From NCBI GenBank assembly GCA_963680875.1, contig OY804579.1, positions 24,785,804 through 24,849,803 on the forward strand: DNA of 64,000 nt, written 5' to 3'. Every line of letters starts with the position of its first letter. Position 1 is the first letter of the stretch. The notes under the pieces are model-generated. The model was not told the origin of the DNA and did no database searches. It worked only from the letters and a program-made list of their open reading frames with translations. This DNA is from Bathymodiolus brooksi (taxonomy: Eukaryota > Mollusca > Bivalvia > Mytilida > Modiolidae). Positions 33,662-45,189 of the stretch are shown here, in pieces. The position numbers and the translations under genes were made by a program.

Positions 33662-33727
33662 AGGGTAATAACAAAATTACCGAACTCCGAACAATCTTAC
33701 AAAGGGAAAGTCAAAACTCATAATTAT
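33662..33727 (-). mobile_element. Penelope-like copy B, outer 3' end
   Basis: Terminal hairpin GGTAATAACAAAATTACC and the next 45 bp match copies A and C. The match breaks inside CATAATTATATAAAC, where the 534-bp trimer is inserted, and resumes at 35329. Confidence 0.85.
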
Positions 33728-35328
33728 AATATGAAATCGGCACGGCCATGAATGCTCGCGCATCTGAAAATTATCTGACAATTTCATCAAAAAGTGTCGA
33801 GATTGTTTGGGCCGAGATATATTGGGGACGACTTTTTTTAGGGCCGAATCTAGTCTCATTCAATCGAGCTGTCGTTCCTTTATTCGAGTTATCGTTCCTT
33901 ACGAAATCTCAAAGGTTAACTTCCGCGTAGAAACAAAAATTCTTGTCAGTATGTCAGAAGAGATTTAATAAATTAAAAAATATCAATATAAGTAAAACAA
34001 GCTGGCAAAATGACTTTTATTACACACGGGTTCCAGGTTTAAGTGGTATCGGACGTACGAGAGAGGGTACGAGACTTCAGGATCACATTTACGCTTTATG
34101 TTAAGAAGATCTTCATTAGTTGAGTGTGTTAGTGTGTTACCCGGAAACCGGTGTTTACAAAACGTAGAATTTTTTTTTCTTCGACAATATGTTCAACCAT
34201 GTTTGTTAAAAAATCCTAAGTACACATTCTATACCATAAAGAGCTCGCTTAAGCTCGCATAATATGAAACCGGCACGGCCTTGAATGCTCGCGCATCTGA
34301 AAATTATCTGGCAATTTCATCAAAAAGTGTCGAGATTTTTTGGGCCGAGATATATTGGGGACGACTTTTTTTTAGGGCCGAATCTAGTCTCATTCAATCG
34401 AGCTGTCGTTCCTTTATTCGAGTTATCGTTCCTTACGAAATCTCAAAAGTTAACTTCCGCGTAGAAACAAAAATTCTTGTCAGTATGTCAGAAGAGATTT
34501 AATAAATTAAAAAATATCAATATAAGTAAAACAAGCTAGCAAAATGACTTTTATTACACACGGGTTCTGGGTTTAAGTGGTATCGGACGTACGAGAGAGG
34601 GTACGAGACTTCAGGATCACATTTGCGCTTTATGTTAAGAAGATCTTCATTAGTTGAGTGTGTTAGTGTGTTACCCGGAAACCGGTGTTTACAAAACGTA
34701 GAATTTTTTTTTCTTCGACAATATGTTCAACCATGTTTGTTAAAAAATCCTAAGTACACATTCTATACCATAAAGAGCTCGCTTAAGCTCGCATAATATG
34801 AAACCGGCACGGCCTTGAATGCTCGCGCATCTGAAAATTATCTGGCAATTTCATCAAAAAGTGTCGAGATTTTTTGGGCCGAGATATATTGGGGACGACT
34901 TTTTTTTAGGGCCGAATCTAGTCTCATTCAATCGAGCTGTCGTTCCTTTATTCGAGTTATCGTTCCTTACGAAATCTCAAAAGTTAACTTCCGCGTAGAA
35001 ACAAAAATTCTTGTCAGTATGTCAGAAGAGATTTAATAAATTAAAAAATATCAATATAAGTAAAACAAGCTAGCAAAATGACTTTTATTACACACGGGTT
35101 CTGGGTTTAAGTGGTATCGGACGTACGAGAGAGGGTACGAGACTTCAGGATCACATTTGCGCTTTATGTTAAGAAGATCTTCATTAGTTGAGTGTGTTAG
35201 TGTGTTACCCGGAAACCGGTGTTTACAAAACGTAGAATTTTTTTTTCTTCGACAATATGTTCAGCCATGTTTGTTAAAAAATCCTAAGTACACCTTTTAT
35301 ACCATAAAGAGCTCGCTTAAGCTCGCAT
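33728..35328 (+). repeat. Head-to-tail trimer of a 533-534-bp unit
   Basis: ATGAAA(T/C)CGGCACGGCC recurs at 33731, 34264 and 34798. Units 2 and 3 are almost identical and unit 1 is slightly diverged. Each unit ends GAGCTCGCTTAAGCTCGC, a short palindrome. The block splits a Penelope-like 3' UTR and leaves two or three shared bases at the junctions. The 60-73-codon frames (33748, 34281, 34815) show no domain. I do not recognise the unit. Confidence 0.95.
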
Positions 35329-35625
35329 ATAAACAGACAAAATCAGTCAACAACCGGAAAACTGTGAAAACGTAATGACCCTGACTTGGTACAAGCATTT
35401 CTAAAGAAATAGTGGGTTGAATCAGATTTTAAGGCGCCAAACCTCCCGCTCTCATTACGGTTCAAAGGTTCCGGCTGTCACTATAACAGTATTTAAATAC
35501 AGGAACAAAATAGGTAAAATAGTTGTCAAAGCAGTACCATATTCGGTGAAGTAAATGTCAAAAATATTTTTACGTCACACATTGATAAAAACATATCCTT
35601 GACATTTTTCTTGACTTCTTTATCT
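35329..35625 (-). mobile_element. Penelope-like copy B, inner 3' UTR
   Basis: Continues copy B from TATAAACAGACAAAATCAGT to the RT stop codon. The inner stem partner CTCATTACGGTT is intact; its mate reads AAAACGTAATGA. Confidence 0.85.
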
Positions 35626-36374
35626 TTATACATTTTCACTATATGAAAATGCATCGCTTATAATCGTTTCTGCAGAGATGGAATATATTTCGACAAGATC
35701 TTGGTATCGGAATATAAACTTTTTAAGAGATCGAATAAGATGAATCTTTTCATAGCCCTGGTCCAGTAGCCTGTTTCTCAGATGAAGATGACGTTTCGGG
35801 AAATCAGAATAATTGCTACTGGCCCTTGTATAGCGAATCAATTGCGAGATGTAAACACCATATGCAGGAGAAGCTGGTATATTGCTGCACATGTTTGGAA
35901 AATTTATGATTTTAAAATTGAAGTCGTCCCGTTTATCATAAATTTTAGTACTGAGTTGATCACTGTCGTCAAATTCGAGGTATACGTCCAAAAATGATGC
36001 GGACGAAGCTGTATCTGTGGTCTCTTTAACTTCCAGCTCTGGAGGATATATCAATGGAAGAAATTCTGCAAATCTAGAATTATTGATAGATAAAACGTCA
36101 TCAATATACCTGTATGTGAAATTAAAGACTCTAGCCTCATGAATCTTCTTATCTTTTACAAGCTTTTGAAGAAACTCCGATTCATATGAGTATAAAAATA
36201 AATCGGCTAGAAGAGGAGCACAATTCGTACCCATTGGTATGCCGACGACCTGCTGAAACAGTGTCCCTCCAAAGGAGACAAATATGTTATCGATGAGGAA
36301 CTCCAGCATACTGATCACTTGTTCCTCGGAGTAGCATGTTTTACCTTTTTGAATTTTGTTTGCAAAATATGTGG
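35626..36374 (-). pseudogene. Penelope-like RT, copy B, 5'-truncated but open
   Basis: About 249 codons with no stop: NKIQKGKTCYSEEQ, VGIPMGTNCAPLLADLFLYS (motif B intact), RYIDDVLSINNSRF (catalytic YIDD), KIYDKRDDFNFKIINFP and the thumb to SENV. It corresponds to the last third of copy A, which has lost both motif-B glycines. Motif A and everything upstream are cut away at about 36374, so it cannot act alone. The open frame implies a younger insertion than copy A. Confidence 0.8.
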
Positions 36375-37565
36375 AGAGCACTCTATTATTTACTCAAAGT
36401 AAACAAACATTGACTGGAAGAGAGCATGAAAAAAGAATCAAACACCGTGAAAGGTGCACGTTAGCTAGCAGAATATAATAAATAAATGAATTTAAAAATA
36501 CTTAGTGCAAGATAAGAAAATCTCACATCGCTAAAAATAGGAACTGGTCTGTCTCAAAAGGGAGAAACAAGGGTCTTTGTGAATCAAACGCACATGTAAC
36601 CACATGTGGAACAGTAGCGTCATCAAACGGGAGAAGCGGTGAATGATTCCTGTTGTGAAACATAAACTGCAGATGCGGGATCGATTGGTATTACTATCAA
36701 GGCATGGAAATTTCATAATAGCAAAATTGAAGTCTCTTTTGTCTTAGAATCTGCTAGAAAGTGTTTAGTATGCAAATCAGTATAGATATTGGAGCAAATG
36801 GGCAGTCAGGATACAAGGCTACAATATGATAAAAACAAAAATGTATAGCGAAATCAAAATAACAAGGTTTCAATAACCCAGATATTCCATAAATGTTATC
36901 ACATGTGCATGCATGATACTTTAGTTACAATTCCGGATTCCTAAATCTAGTACAGGATAATCAGTTTGCAATTAAAATATATGATGAATCTGTTAAGCAA
37001 ACGGGAAAATATCAAACAATTCGCAATAGGGTTCATATACTTAATATTGTTATGTTATGCTTCTCATTCCAGCAACGTGTCGCCCGATTAAACTAGATTT
37101 CTAACTTTTAATTACGTAATTAAAACCATTAGGTTTTAGTGTGCACATAAGAAAACATTAGTATATCTGACATGTTGTGTTTCGAACATTTTATAGGTTA
37201 TATTGTGTCACATCAATTTTAGATCTCACTTATAGCGGTAAATGATCTTAGATAAACATTGGTTTCTAACAGTACATAGGCATAGATATAATACCAAATA
37301 TTCATGGATTTATTGCTGTTCTCTAATCATATATTAGGAAACAGATATTATGGTCTATTTTACTTGGCATCAGATAGTCACAAGCATGTACTAAAACGAT
37401 ATTTCGATCAATATTCTAAAACGTAAAACTAGTCATAAACATACACACCCGTAGGCAGCGTGAGAGAGGTTCGTTCTTAAAACCAAGATGGACTGTTATA
37501 ATCGAAAATCAGAATGAAATATGACTATTAAAGTCGAGATGAGTTTGATTGCATTCTGGCTATTG
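36375..37565. other. Gene-free AT-rich sequence
   Basis: No exon, RNA gene or repeat shared within the window was recognised. Confidence 0.4.
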
Positions 37566-37892
37566 AAGTCGAGTAAGTGAGTGAGTGAGTGATTATTGTT
37601 TAACACCAACTCAGCAATTTTTCAGCTATATCATGGTGATAACAAGTTAATTTTCAATGAGATGATGCACACTTAGTTGGATTTGCATAGTGCTAGCTCA
37701 CTGAAGCAACATGTCGTCCCACTCGGACACATTATTCTGATTCCAAGCCAACTAGTCTTTGCTCCTCTTTATCCTTAGCGCTGCGTGCTTAGCGGAGAAG
37801 CAACCAATACCAATTTTATAGTCTTTGGTTTGAACCAATAGGGGCTCGAACTCACAATCTACAGCACCCGCTAACCATTACATCACAGGTTC
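37566..37892 (-). mobile_element. tRNA-headed SINE, minus strand, GTGA tail
   Basis: Tail (GTGA)n at 37570-37592, then TGTTTAACACC, TTTCAGCTATATCATGGTGA, CTCACTGAAGCAACATG, TCGTCCCACTCGGACACATT, TCTTTGGTTTGA and the reverse B-box GGGGCTCGAACTC. This is the best-preserved copy of the family and a template for reading the array-filled copies at 38525 and 45190. Confidence 0.8.
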
Positions 37893-38182
37893 TATTGAAG
37901 TCGAGATGTTGGTTGAATTATGATTATTAAAATCAGAATTTCGGTTGTATTCTCAATATTAATGTTTGGATCCAACCCCTGAAAAATCCTGGCTATGGGT
38001 CTAACAGATATACAAATGTAGTAATAATTTAACAATGTACAAATTCTGCTTCAAATGTTCTGTTGCGAAAAATTAATTATTTTTTATGCCAACATAAACT
38101 ATATACGGATTACAGTTAACATTACTAACAGCAGTGTAACATAAAATGAAACAGAAGCAGAAGTGATAGCAGGCTCTGGTTA

Positions 38183-38434
38183 TCATTTTCCATGAATGAT
38201 CCTCATCTTGAAGTCATCTTTTATTAAGTCGACACATTGTACAAATTGATTCAAAGAAAGCCTGGTTTCAATAGTTCCTTTAACAACATATATGCAAGCA
38301 ACTGAGGCATGACAATTCAGTAACAGATCCACTAATTGGTGACGACGATCATAGAACTTTTTGGTGGATGACTTTACTTCAGACAGTTGGCATTCATGAA
38401 CAAATAGTTCAGTTTATTTGACAGTAGACATCTC
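38183..38434 (-). pseudogene. Coding-like block of unknown family, possible decayed exon
   Basis: After an acceptor-like CTTTCTAAACAG the minus strand reads EMSTVK, a TAA, then 76 open codons: TELFVHECQLSEVKSSTKKF, YDRRHQLVDLLLNCHASVAC, IYVVKGTIETRLSLNQFVQC and on to a TGA. Residue mix and the absence of stops in AT-rich DNA look like real protein. There is no ATG at its start, and the TAA sits seven codons in. I do not recognise the family. It could be a relic last exon or a small unannotated gene. Confidence 0.35.
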
Positions 38435-38524
38435 CTGTTTAGAAAGTAATTACGGCTTCTGAGTACCCTTTGAAATCTTCATACTACTCTTCTGATATTC
38501 CGATTAATAATCTAGTTGCAGTTT

Positions 38525-39010
38525 AACACTCAGTGAGCAATTTGTCATGACGAGAACAAATTACTTTTAAAAAGATGGTGTCTGTTAAATACTAGTCCAA
38601 TGTGCTGGGTTGATTTTTAATAGTGTTGGATCACTGAAGCAACAGTCTATAGATAGACATGTTCACTCGGACACATTATCCTGATTGCACATCAACTAGC
38701 CTTTGTTTTTATTCCTTAATGATGTGTGCTTAACGGAGAAACAACTAAATCCAGTTTTATTGTTTTCCATTTGATACCACCGGCCACACTAACCATAACA
38801 TCATACCACCGGCCACACTAACCATAACATCATACCACCGGCCACACTAACCATAACATCATACCACCGGCCACACTAACTATAACATCATACCACCGGC
38901 CACACTAACCATAACATCATACCACCGGCCACACTAACCATAACATCATACCACCGGCCACACTAACCATAACATCATACCACCGGCCACACTAACCATA
39001 ACATCACCGA
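38525..39010 (-). mobile_element. SINE copy expanded by an internal 29-bp array
   Basis: TTTAACACTCAGTGAGCAAT, GGATCACTGAAGCAAC, TTCACTCGGACACATTATCC and TTAATGATGTGTGCTTAACG match the SINE at 37566. Near the tRNA-like end the sequence breaks into the 29-bp repeat, after which CCGAAGCGG resumes. Confidence 0.65.
38776..39007. repeat. 29-bp minisatellite, 8 copies
   Basis: Unit ACCACCGGCCACACTAACCA plus nine bases. Only one substitution (CTAACTATAAC) is visible, so it is young. It lies within a SINE. Confidence 0.95.
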
Positions 39011-39099
39011 AGCGGTTTATGAAATAGTGAGTTAATTTATATCTCTGTTGCAGACATAATTTTAATCATATTTGTATGCAACATTAAGGCATATGTATA

Positions 39100-39335
39100 T
39101 ATATTACCTGAGGGGCCGTCGTGGTCGTGATCGTATGAGAGTTGGATTTACAACTGCAACTGAAGTTGTGAGTTCCAATCCCGTTCATGGCGAAGTATTT
39201 TTTATACAACACTATGTGATAAAGCTTGTCGGTGACAGGTCGGTGGTTTACTCTGGTTTCATCCACCTATAAAACTAACCACCGCGATATGCCTGAAATA
39301 TTGATGAAAGTGGCCTTAAGCACCATAACCCTTAA
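39100..39335 (+). mobile_element. tRNA-headed SINE, plus strand
   Basis: GAGTTCCAATCCCGTTCATGG is a decayed B-box region. It is followed by TATGTGATAAAGCTTGTCGG, GGTCGGTGGTTTACTCTGG, CACCGCGATATGCCTGAAAT and GAAAGTGGCCTTAAGCACC, the shared tail. Confidence 0.7.
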
Positions 39336-39629
39336 TGCGAGATATTATTTGTGTTTATATTTGAGATTTAATATGTTGTCTTACAATTGTGCAAGTATCA
39401 TGTAAGATGTTCCAATATTTAAGAGTTTATGGTTTCTAACATGATTTTTTTTATAGGGTTGCTGCTAACAAGGAAGCTACTGAACAAAGAGTTCATAGTG
39501 ATTATGTTGAAGTCATAACTGCGAAAGTTGTATGGTCGCCACTGTGACTTAATTAACCGCTACAGAATATATGTGATACTAATTACCACAGATATGTTTC
39601 GTTTATCGTAATCACAATCCCGTACTTTC

Positions 39630-39775
39630 GTCATTCATTCAACGGGTTTATAAGAAGAGTAACATGACGGGTCCATAAGTGGAGCAGCAACTGTCACACT
39701 ACAGGAGCATATTTTTAGAGGAGTTCGTGTTGCTCGTGTCATCCAATTGCATGTCTTCATGCTTCAAGTTACATG
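39630..39775 (-). repeat. Dispersed repeat DR1, copy d (minus)
   Basis: Reverse complement of DR1 landmarks: CATGACGGGTCCATAAGTGG, AGCAGCAACTG and GAGTTCGTGTTGCTC. Confidence 0.6.
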
Positions 39776-39842
39776 TTGTGATGTCCGGTACGATTCCCAC
39801 GTGTAAACGATGTTTTATGGACATGCTTTTTTATGTTATTTA

Positions 39843-40009
39843 GGAGATAGTTGTATTGTATTTGAAAATTTCACGGCATCAATTGGAGATTTGATGGTTG
39901 CAAGTTGCGTTTACTGGCGACGCGTCAGCGGAGCCAGTAAACGGAAATTTGCGACCATGAAATCGCCAATTGATGCCGTCAAATTTTCAAATACAATACA
40001 GTTATCTCC
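39843..40009. repeat. Hairpin MITE with 76-bp arms
   Basis: The left arm (GGAGATAGTTGTATTGTATT ... CGTTTACTGGC) pairs with 39932-40009 (GCCAGTAAACG ... AATACAGTTATCTCC). The loop contains GACGCGTCAGC. A half-copy recurs at 43604-43672, on the other side of the LINE. Confidence 0.85.
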
Positions 40010-40283
40010 ATTCTAATGTAATCATGTGTATAGACGCGGAAACTGAGCATGCGCGACGGAGAGACTTGCGCAATTTTTCACCCAGGAAAATTCCTAAATT
40101 ATCATTCATCCACCATCATATTTACATTAATTTGTGTACTTCCAAGAAGAAATACATCTGCTGAACATCAGAAATTGTGGTGCAGATATTTACACTTGAA
40201 AATTACGATCTTAGCACAAATTTTGAGTAGAGTGAACCAAACCGGAAGTACTCATCACTGCTTTGTTTACATTAGCAAACAAG

Positions 40284-43200
40284 ATGGAGATATTAAATGT
40301 CCCAATAATTGTAGTGACACTAGTAATCCTAAGCAGTATTTTAAAACACATTGTAGTCTTAGACAACATTGAAGGACACCCTTCCACTCAAATAGCATCT
40401 GAATTATTCCCATGTAACAACACATTAGCCATGAAGCATTGCTTAACAACCACAAATAGACGAAGTTGTCACAACCGTAGTTCATACTTGTACATATTTG
40501 CACTTGTACTGTTAAATGCAAATGACTGCCACCAGAATACCGGACCCCGTGCTCCGAAGTATCTTTGCCAGATATGCAGCAAAGCATGTACATGGTCAAA
40601 AACTGTATTCTCGGTTGCATGTAACAATTGCGAGCTATGGTATCACAAACACTGCTTGAATATGAACACACAAATTTACGAAGCACTTGAAAATACTGAC
40701 ATCAAGTTGGTACTGCTGTAACTGTGGCATACCAAACTTCAATACTAGTCTTTTCGAGTATTTTGTAGAGTTAAGTACTCCAATTAACATAACCACCGAT
40801 ACGGATGGATCAATCCTTGACATGTCAACAATGGGTCCTCCATTAACAACGTCACCACCAAAAAACAAAACCAAACAACAGGCAAGAAATAAAATTACCA
40901 AAAGGAGTTTACGACTGCTAATAATAAACTTTCAAAGCATAAAATCAAAAAAAGAGAACTTTTGGAACATGCTTGAACAAACAGAGCCTGACATCATTAT
41001 TGCCTCCGAAACATGACTACACCAAGGAATACTTGAGAGGGAAATCCTTCCAGAAAACTACAGGTTTGTTGCTAGAAGAGACAGATTAAAGAGCGCCCAC
41101 GGAGGGGTAGCTGTAATCGCCAAGTCAGATTTAGAAGGTGTGGAAGTAGACACCCCCAGTGACACAGAGTTTGTGGCAGCATCTTTTACATGTAAAGAAG
41201 CCACTAATTGTCGGTTCATTGTACAGACCGCCAGAAAATACCCAAAAATATGCGGAAGATCTTTGTAAAACTATTTCGAGTCTATCAACCCTTTATCGGG
41301 ACTCAACCATCTGGATAGGCGGTGACGCCAACCTACCCGACATAGAATGGGACACGACACATCAATAAAAGGAAACAGGTATACTATACCAATTAACAAT
41401 ACCATCATAAATACAATGTTTGATGCAGAATGCGAACAAGTTGTGAACTTTGCCACTAGGGCCGTCAACACCCTGGACCTATTTTTCACTAACCGCCCAT
41501 CACTGGTAAACAAATGCTTACCACTTCCAGGATTAAGCGATCATGATATAGTCTTGGTAGACACCAACATCACACCAGCTAGAATAAAACCTTTAAAAAG
41601 ATTTATTTATCTATGGAAGAAAGTAAATATTACAAACATGGCAAACAACCTGAAAGTCTCTTTAGACAAGTTTATGGATTGTTCCGATATAAAAACACCG
41701 ATAAACAACCTATGGTCTGACTTTAAAACCATCTGTCTTGATAATCTGAGGAAACATGTACCATCTAAACATACCTCAACCAGATAGTCAACCCTGGTGC
41801 AACCGGAATATACGTCGACTATCTAGACGGAAACAAAGGGCATTCAACAAATATCGCAAAACAGAAAAAACGAAAGACTGGGACCGATATCGCCAACTAC
41901 AGAAATCGACCCAAAAAGAATGTAAACCATCATATAACGAATATGTAAATGACATGGTAAGACAGGACTCGGGAAGCAAGAAACTTTTTACTTTCATCAA
42001 AAATAAAAAGTGTGAGAACTCAGGTATAGCCCCCCTGAAAGAGAATGGAAATTTACATGGTGATCCGAAGACCAAAGCAAAACTGCTGAACTCACAGTTC
42101 TCATCAGTGTTCTCAACTGATAACACCTCAAACATCCCAGACCTTGGAACCAGCCAATATAATGAAGCACCGCAGATTACTGTCACCCAAAACGGTGTAT
42201 GCAAACTGCTACATGGCCTAAACCAACACAAAGCCACAGGCCCAGACGAGATCTGGACTAAGTTCCTGAAAGAGATGGCAGCACCAGTTACACCAGCTTT
42301 AACTTTCATATTCCAGGCCTCATTAAATCAAGGCCAAACACCTGAAGACTGAAAATTGGCTCCCTACGGAGTCCGTGGACCGACCTTGAACTGGATTAAG
42401 AGCTTTCTAGCAGGCCGTACCCAAAGGGTGATCGTAGAAGGCGTAACATCTGATCCAGCACCCGTCACCTCTGGAGTACCCCAAGGGACGGTCCTCGAAC
42501 CACTGCTGTTTTTGATATACACCAATGAAGTAAAGTAAACAGTACTGCAAGATTATTCGCTGATGATTGTCTCCTATACCGACACATCAAAACCAACGAA
42601 GACACAACATCTCTTCAAGATGACCTTAACAACTTACAAGACTGGGAGCGTGGCTGGCAGTTGCACTTCAATCCTGATAAATGTGAAGTCATACGCATAA
42701 CCACCAAGCGTAAGATCATACCATCATCGTACTTCATCCATGGGAAGGAATTGAACATAACATCTAAAGGAAAATATCTGGGTATTGCCATCAGTCAGAA
42801 CTTGTCATGAAACAACCATATTGACAACGTATGTAGAAAGGCAAACAACACTAGTCTTCCTACGTCGAAATCTGTCAAGCTGTCCAGCAAACATCAGGAA
42901 TAAATGCTACACCACCTTTGTTCGACCGCAACTAGAATATGCCAGTTCCGTTTGGGCACCTCATACCCAGAGTGACAGCAACAAGTTAGAATCAGTCCAA
43001 CGGAGAGCAGCTAGGTTTGCTACTGGCAACTACAACACAACCAGCAGTGTTACAACAATACTGAACCACCTGAATTGGGACACACTCCAGCATCGCCGTT
43101 TGAGAACCAAGGCGATTATGATGTACCGGATAATTAACGGACTCGTAGCGATTGAACCACCACCATGCATGCATCATCTAGGTGGCGTTACAAGAGGACA

Positions 43201-43357
43201 ACAGCAGAAATATATAGTACCATACAGCAGAACAACTGTACACAAAGAGTCCTTCTTTCCATCCACAATCCGGTTATGGAACCAACTACCAGAGGCCACA
43301 GCAGCAGCCTTGGACCTGGAATCCTTCAAAAAGGAAATCCAGGCAGTCAGATTCTAA
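40284..43357 (+). pseudogene. Non-LTR retrotransposon (CR1/L2-Jockey group), full span but broken
   Basis: The start ATG lies in AACAAGATGGAG. In order: a hydrophobic N-terminus, NDCHQNTGP (a decayed 2A-like D-x-E-x-NPGP), and a PHD finger, CQICSKACTW...CNNCELWYHKHC...WYCCNCG. Then an APE endonuclease: IINFQSIKSK, SET followed by TGA where a Trp is expected at 41014, GSLYRPP, WIGGDANLPDIEW, SDHDIVLVD. The RT follows with KATGPDEI, a deletion of about 90 residues covering motif A near 42350, SGVPQGTVLEPLLFLIY, LFADDCLLY and the thumb, ending IRLWNQLPE...AVRF. At least five frameshifts or stops are present. A short tail and (GAA)n follow. Confidence 0.85.
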
Positions 43358-43481
43358 CACCGCTGACCTTGTTTTTAATTGTACATAGTCTCTCCCTTGC
43401 GCAAGCATGGTTGTTTTAAACTCAGTGTGAAGAAGCTGTTGCTGCAACCCTGCACTTTAATGGAAGAAGAAGAAGAAGAAG
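43358..43481 (+). other. LINE 3' tail with (GAA)n
   Basis: TCTCCCTTGCGCAAGCATGG, CCTGCACTTTAATGG and then (GAA)6. A microsatellite 3' end is typical of CR1/L2-type elements. Confidence 0.7.
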
Positions 43482-43491
43482 GAGATGTACA

Positions 43492-43790
43492 TTGCCACAT
43501 TATTGACAAGATGACGTAAGCGGGAATCAGCTAAAATTCTAAAAAATATCTCATGCTATTTCAACCGTGGAATTGATACCGTGAAAATTACACCATTAAG
43601 TCAACAATTGACGTTGTAAAATTTTCAAATACAATACACTTATCTCCATTCTAATGTAATCATGTGTATAGATGTGTATTGTCACATTATTGACAAGATG
43701 ACGTAAGCGGTAATCAGCTAAAATTCTAAAAATATATCTCATGATATTTCAACCGTGGAATTGATACCGTGAAAATTACAGCATTGTCCA
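43492..43790. repeat. 187-bp partial duplication with MITE half-copy
   Basis: TGACAAGATGACGTAAGCGG...AACCGTGGAATTGATACCGT occurs at 43503 and 43690. Between them lies AAAATTTTCAAATACAATAC ... ATCATGTGTATAGA, the right arm of the hairpin at 39843. Confidence 0.8.
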
Positions 43791-43904
43791 ATCACAAATC
43801 AGAAATATTAAGAAAAACTTCATTAGAATTGCATTTATTTCCGTTTACTGATGTTCAATAAGATGCCCACACCATATGATATTCGTGTCGGTTAACAGTA
43901 ACTC

Positions 43905-44185
43905 AATGAGTGCCATTAGTGGAGCAGGTACTGCTTACACATCCGGTTTTCTGTGTAGTGCTTTGTAGAACAAATTTTCTGTTGGCCGTATTATTGTCTA
44001 TCGTCTTGGATTTACGGCTTGTACTAACACTTTGATATCTTCAAATTTTCCTTCTCACCTGATTTGTAAGCAGACTCACATGACGGGTGCCATTACTGGA
44101 GCAGAAGCTATATATCCTTCCTGCTTTACTACCAGGTATTTTTTCGTGCGGGTTCATGTTGTTCAATCTTTATGAACAAAAGGAG
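43905..44185 (-). repeat. Dispersed repeat DR1, copies e and f (minus)
   Basis: Two tail parts (GCCATTAGTGGAGCAGGTAC and GCCATTACTGGAGCAGAAGC), about 190 bp apart, each followed by DR1 sequence. The first ends with TTTGATATCTTCAAA. Confidence 0.65.
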
Positions 44186-44686
44186 AAACACTGATATACG
44201 AGACACTACGCATAAAACATTTTCCTTTGGAAATTATATTGTTCTTTTGTCCTTTTAACACTCAACACAAGATCTACATTAAAACAATACTTTTTCAAGT
44301 CTTTGTACAATAAAATACAAGCTAAAACTGATTTCACAAAAGGAATGTGAATTCATTGTGGTGACTTTAATAAAAATGCACATAAACATATAAAAATGTA
44401 TACTTCAACACTGTTTAATGAAAGACATGAGTGAAATTAAATAAATAATTTAACATTATAGAGATCACACAATAAAATGATCACAAACATAATATATATA
44501 TTTGCCTAGATGTGGGAATAATTAAACTTTAACTCACTTAAATGCCTTACACCAAAATAGAAAATAAAATACAATAAAAACACTTAATGTGCTGTTTCTG
44601 TGTAACATAACAACGACTTTTGATATACTCCTCTCCTGCTTTTGATAAATGTAGCACCTTCACTTTGCAATTGAATACAACATTAT
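44186..44686 (-). other. Probable 3' UTR/downstream region of the three-exon gene
   Basis: AT-rich. On the minus strand, ATTAAA at 44413-44418 could serve as a polyadenylation signal. No other feature seen. Confidence 0.35.
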
Positions 44687-44863
44687 TTAATACTTGTCCG
44701 TGTGTGCCATAACCGGTAATCTGGCTAGCCCTAAGTTCAGTGTTTCTCCCATCTTTCGTGCGTATATCCTAGCTTCTTTTTCGTACTTTGCTTTAATTAT
44801 TTCGTCTGAGTAATCGAACTCATTTCCAGCATCTTCATTAGGATATTCCCGTAATGATCTTGA
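44687..44863 (-). CDS. Hypothetical protein, exon 3 of 3 (C-terminus)
   Basis: The acceptor is TTTTTATCTTACAG. The exon then gives 58 codons in phase 0: SRSLREYPNEDAGNEFDYSD, EIIKAKYEKEARIYARKMGE and a tail LGLARLPVMAHTDKY before TAA. The sequence is charged and helix-prone, with no cysteine, no membrane segment and no recognised domain. Clean splice consensus and phase agreement with exon 2 are the main support. See exon 1 for the whole gene. Confidence 0.7.
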   Translation of the reverse strand, partial: SRSLREYPNEDAGNEFDYSDEIIKAKYEKEARIYARKMGETLNLGLARLPVMAHTDKY

Positions 44864-45189
44864 CTGTAAGATAAAAATAGTTATTAATTATATTGACATA
44901 ATTGAACACGTATGTAATATGTGCAATAATATGTGTCATTTTGAAAGCAATTTTTTGTCCTGTTTGAAAAAAAACCATTCTATTTTATATCACTCTTTGT
45001 TGCAAGAGTTTAATTATTTAAAAAGGTTCCTTGGATACGCACTTCATTAAGATAAGCACTAGTAATTATATCGTTCTCATCTTTACAATTGTACACTACT
45101 AAATAATTTAATCTTGTTATAAACTAATATGCCATAGAAAATATTGCATAATATTTTACATGTGTAAAAGGAGTGAATTGTTGTGGTTG

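Noticed and set aside
33748..35036. Repeated 60-73-codon proteins (MNARASENYL...)
   Set aside because: Repeated only because the 534-bp unit is repeated; unit 1 already has a different frame ending, and no domain is seen.
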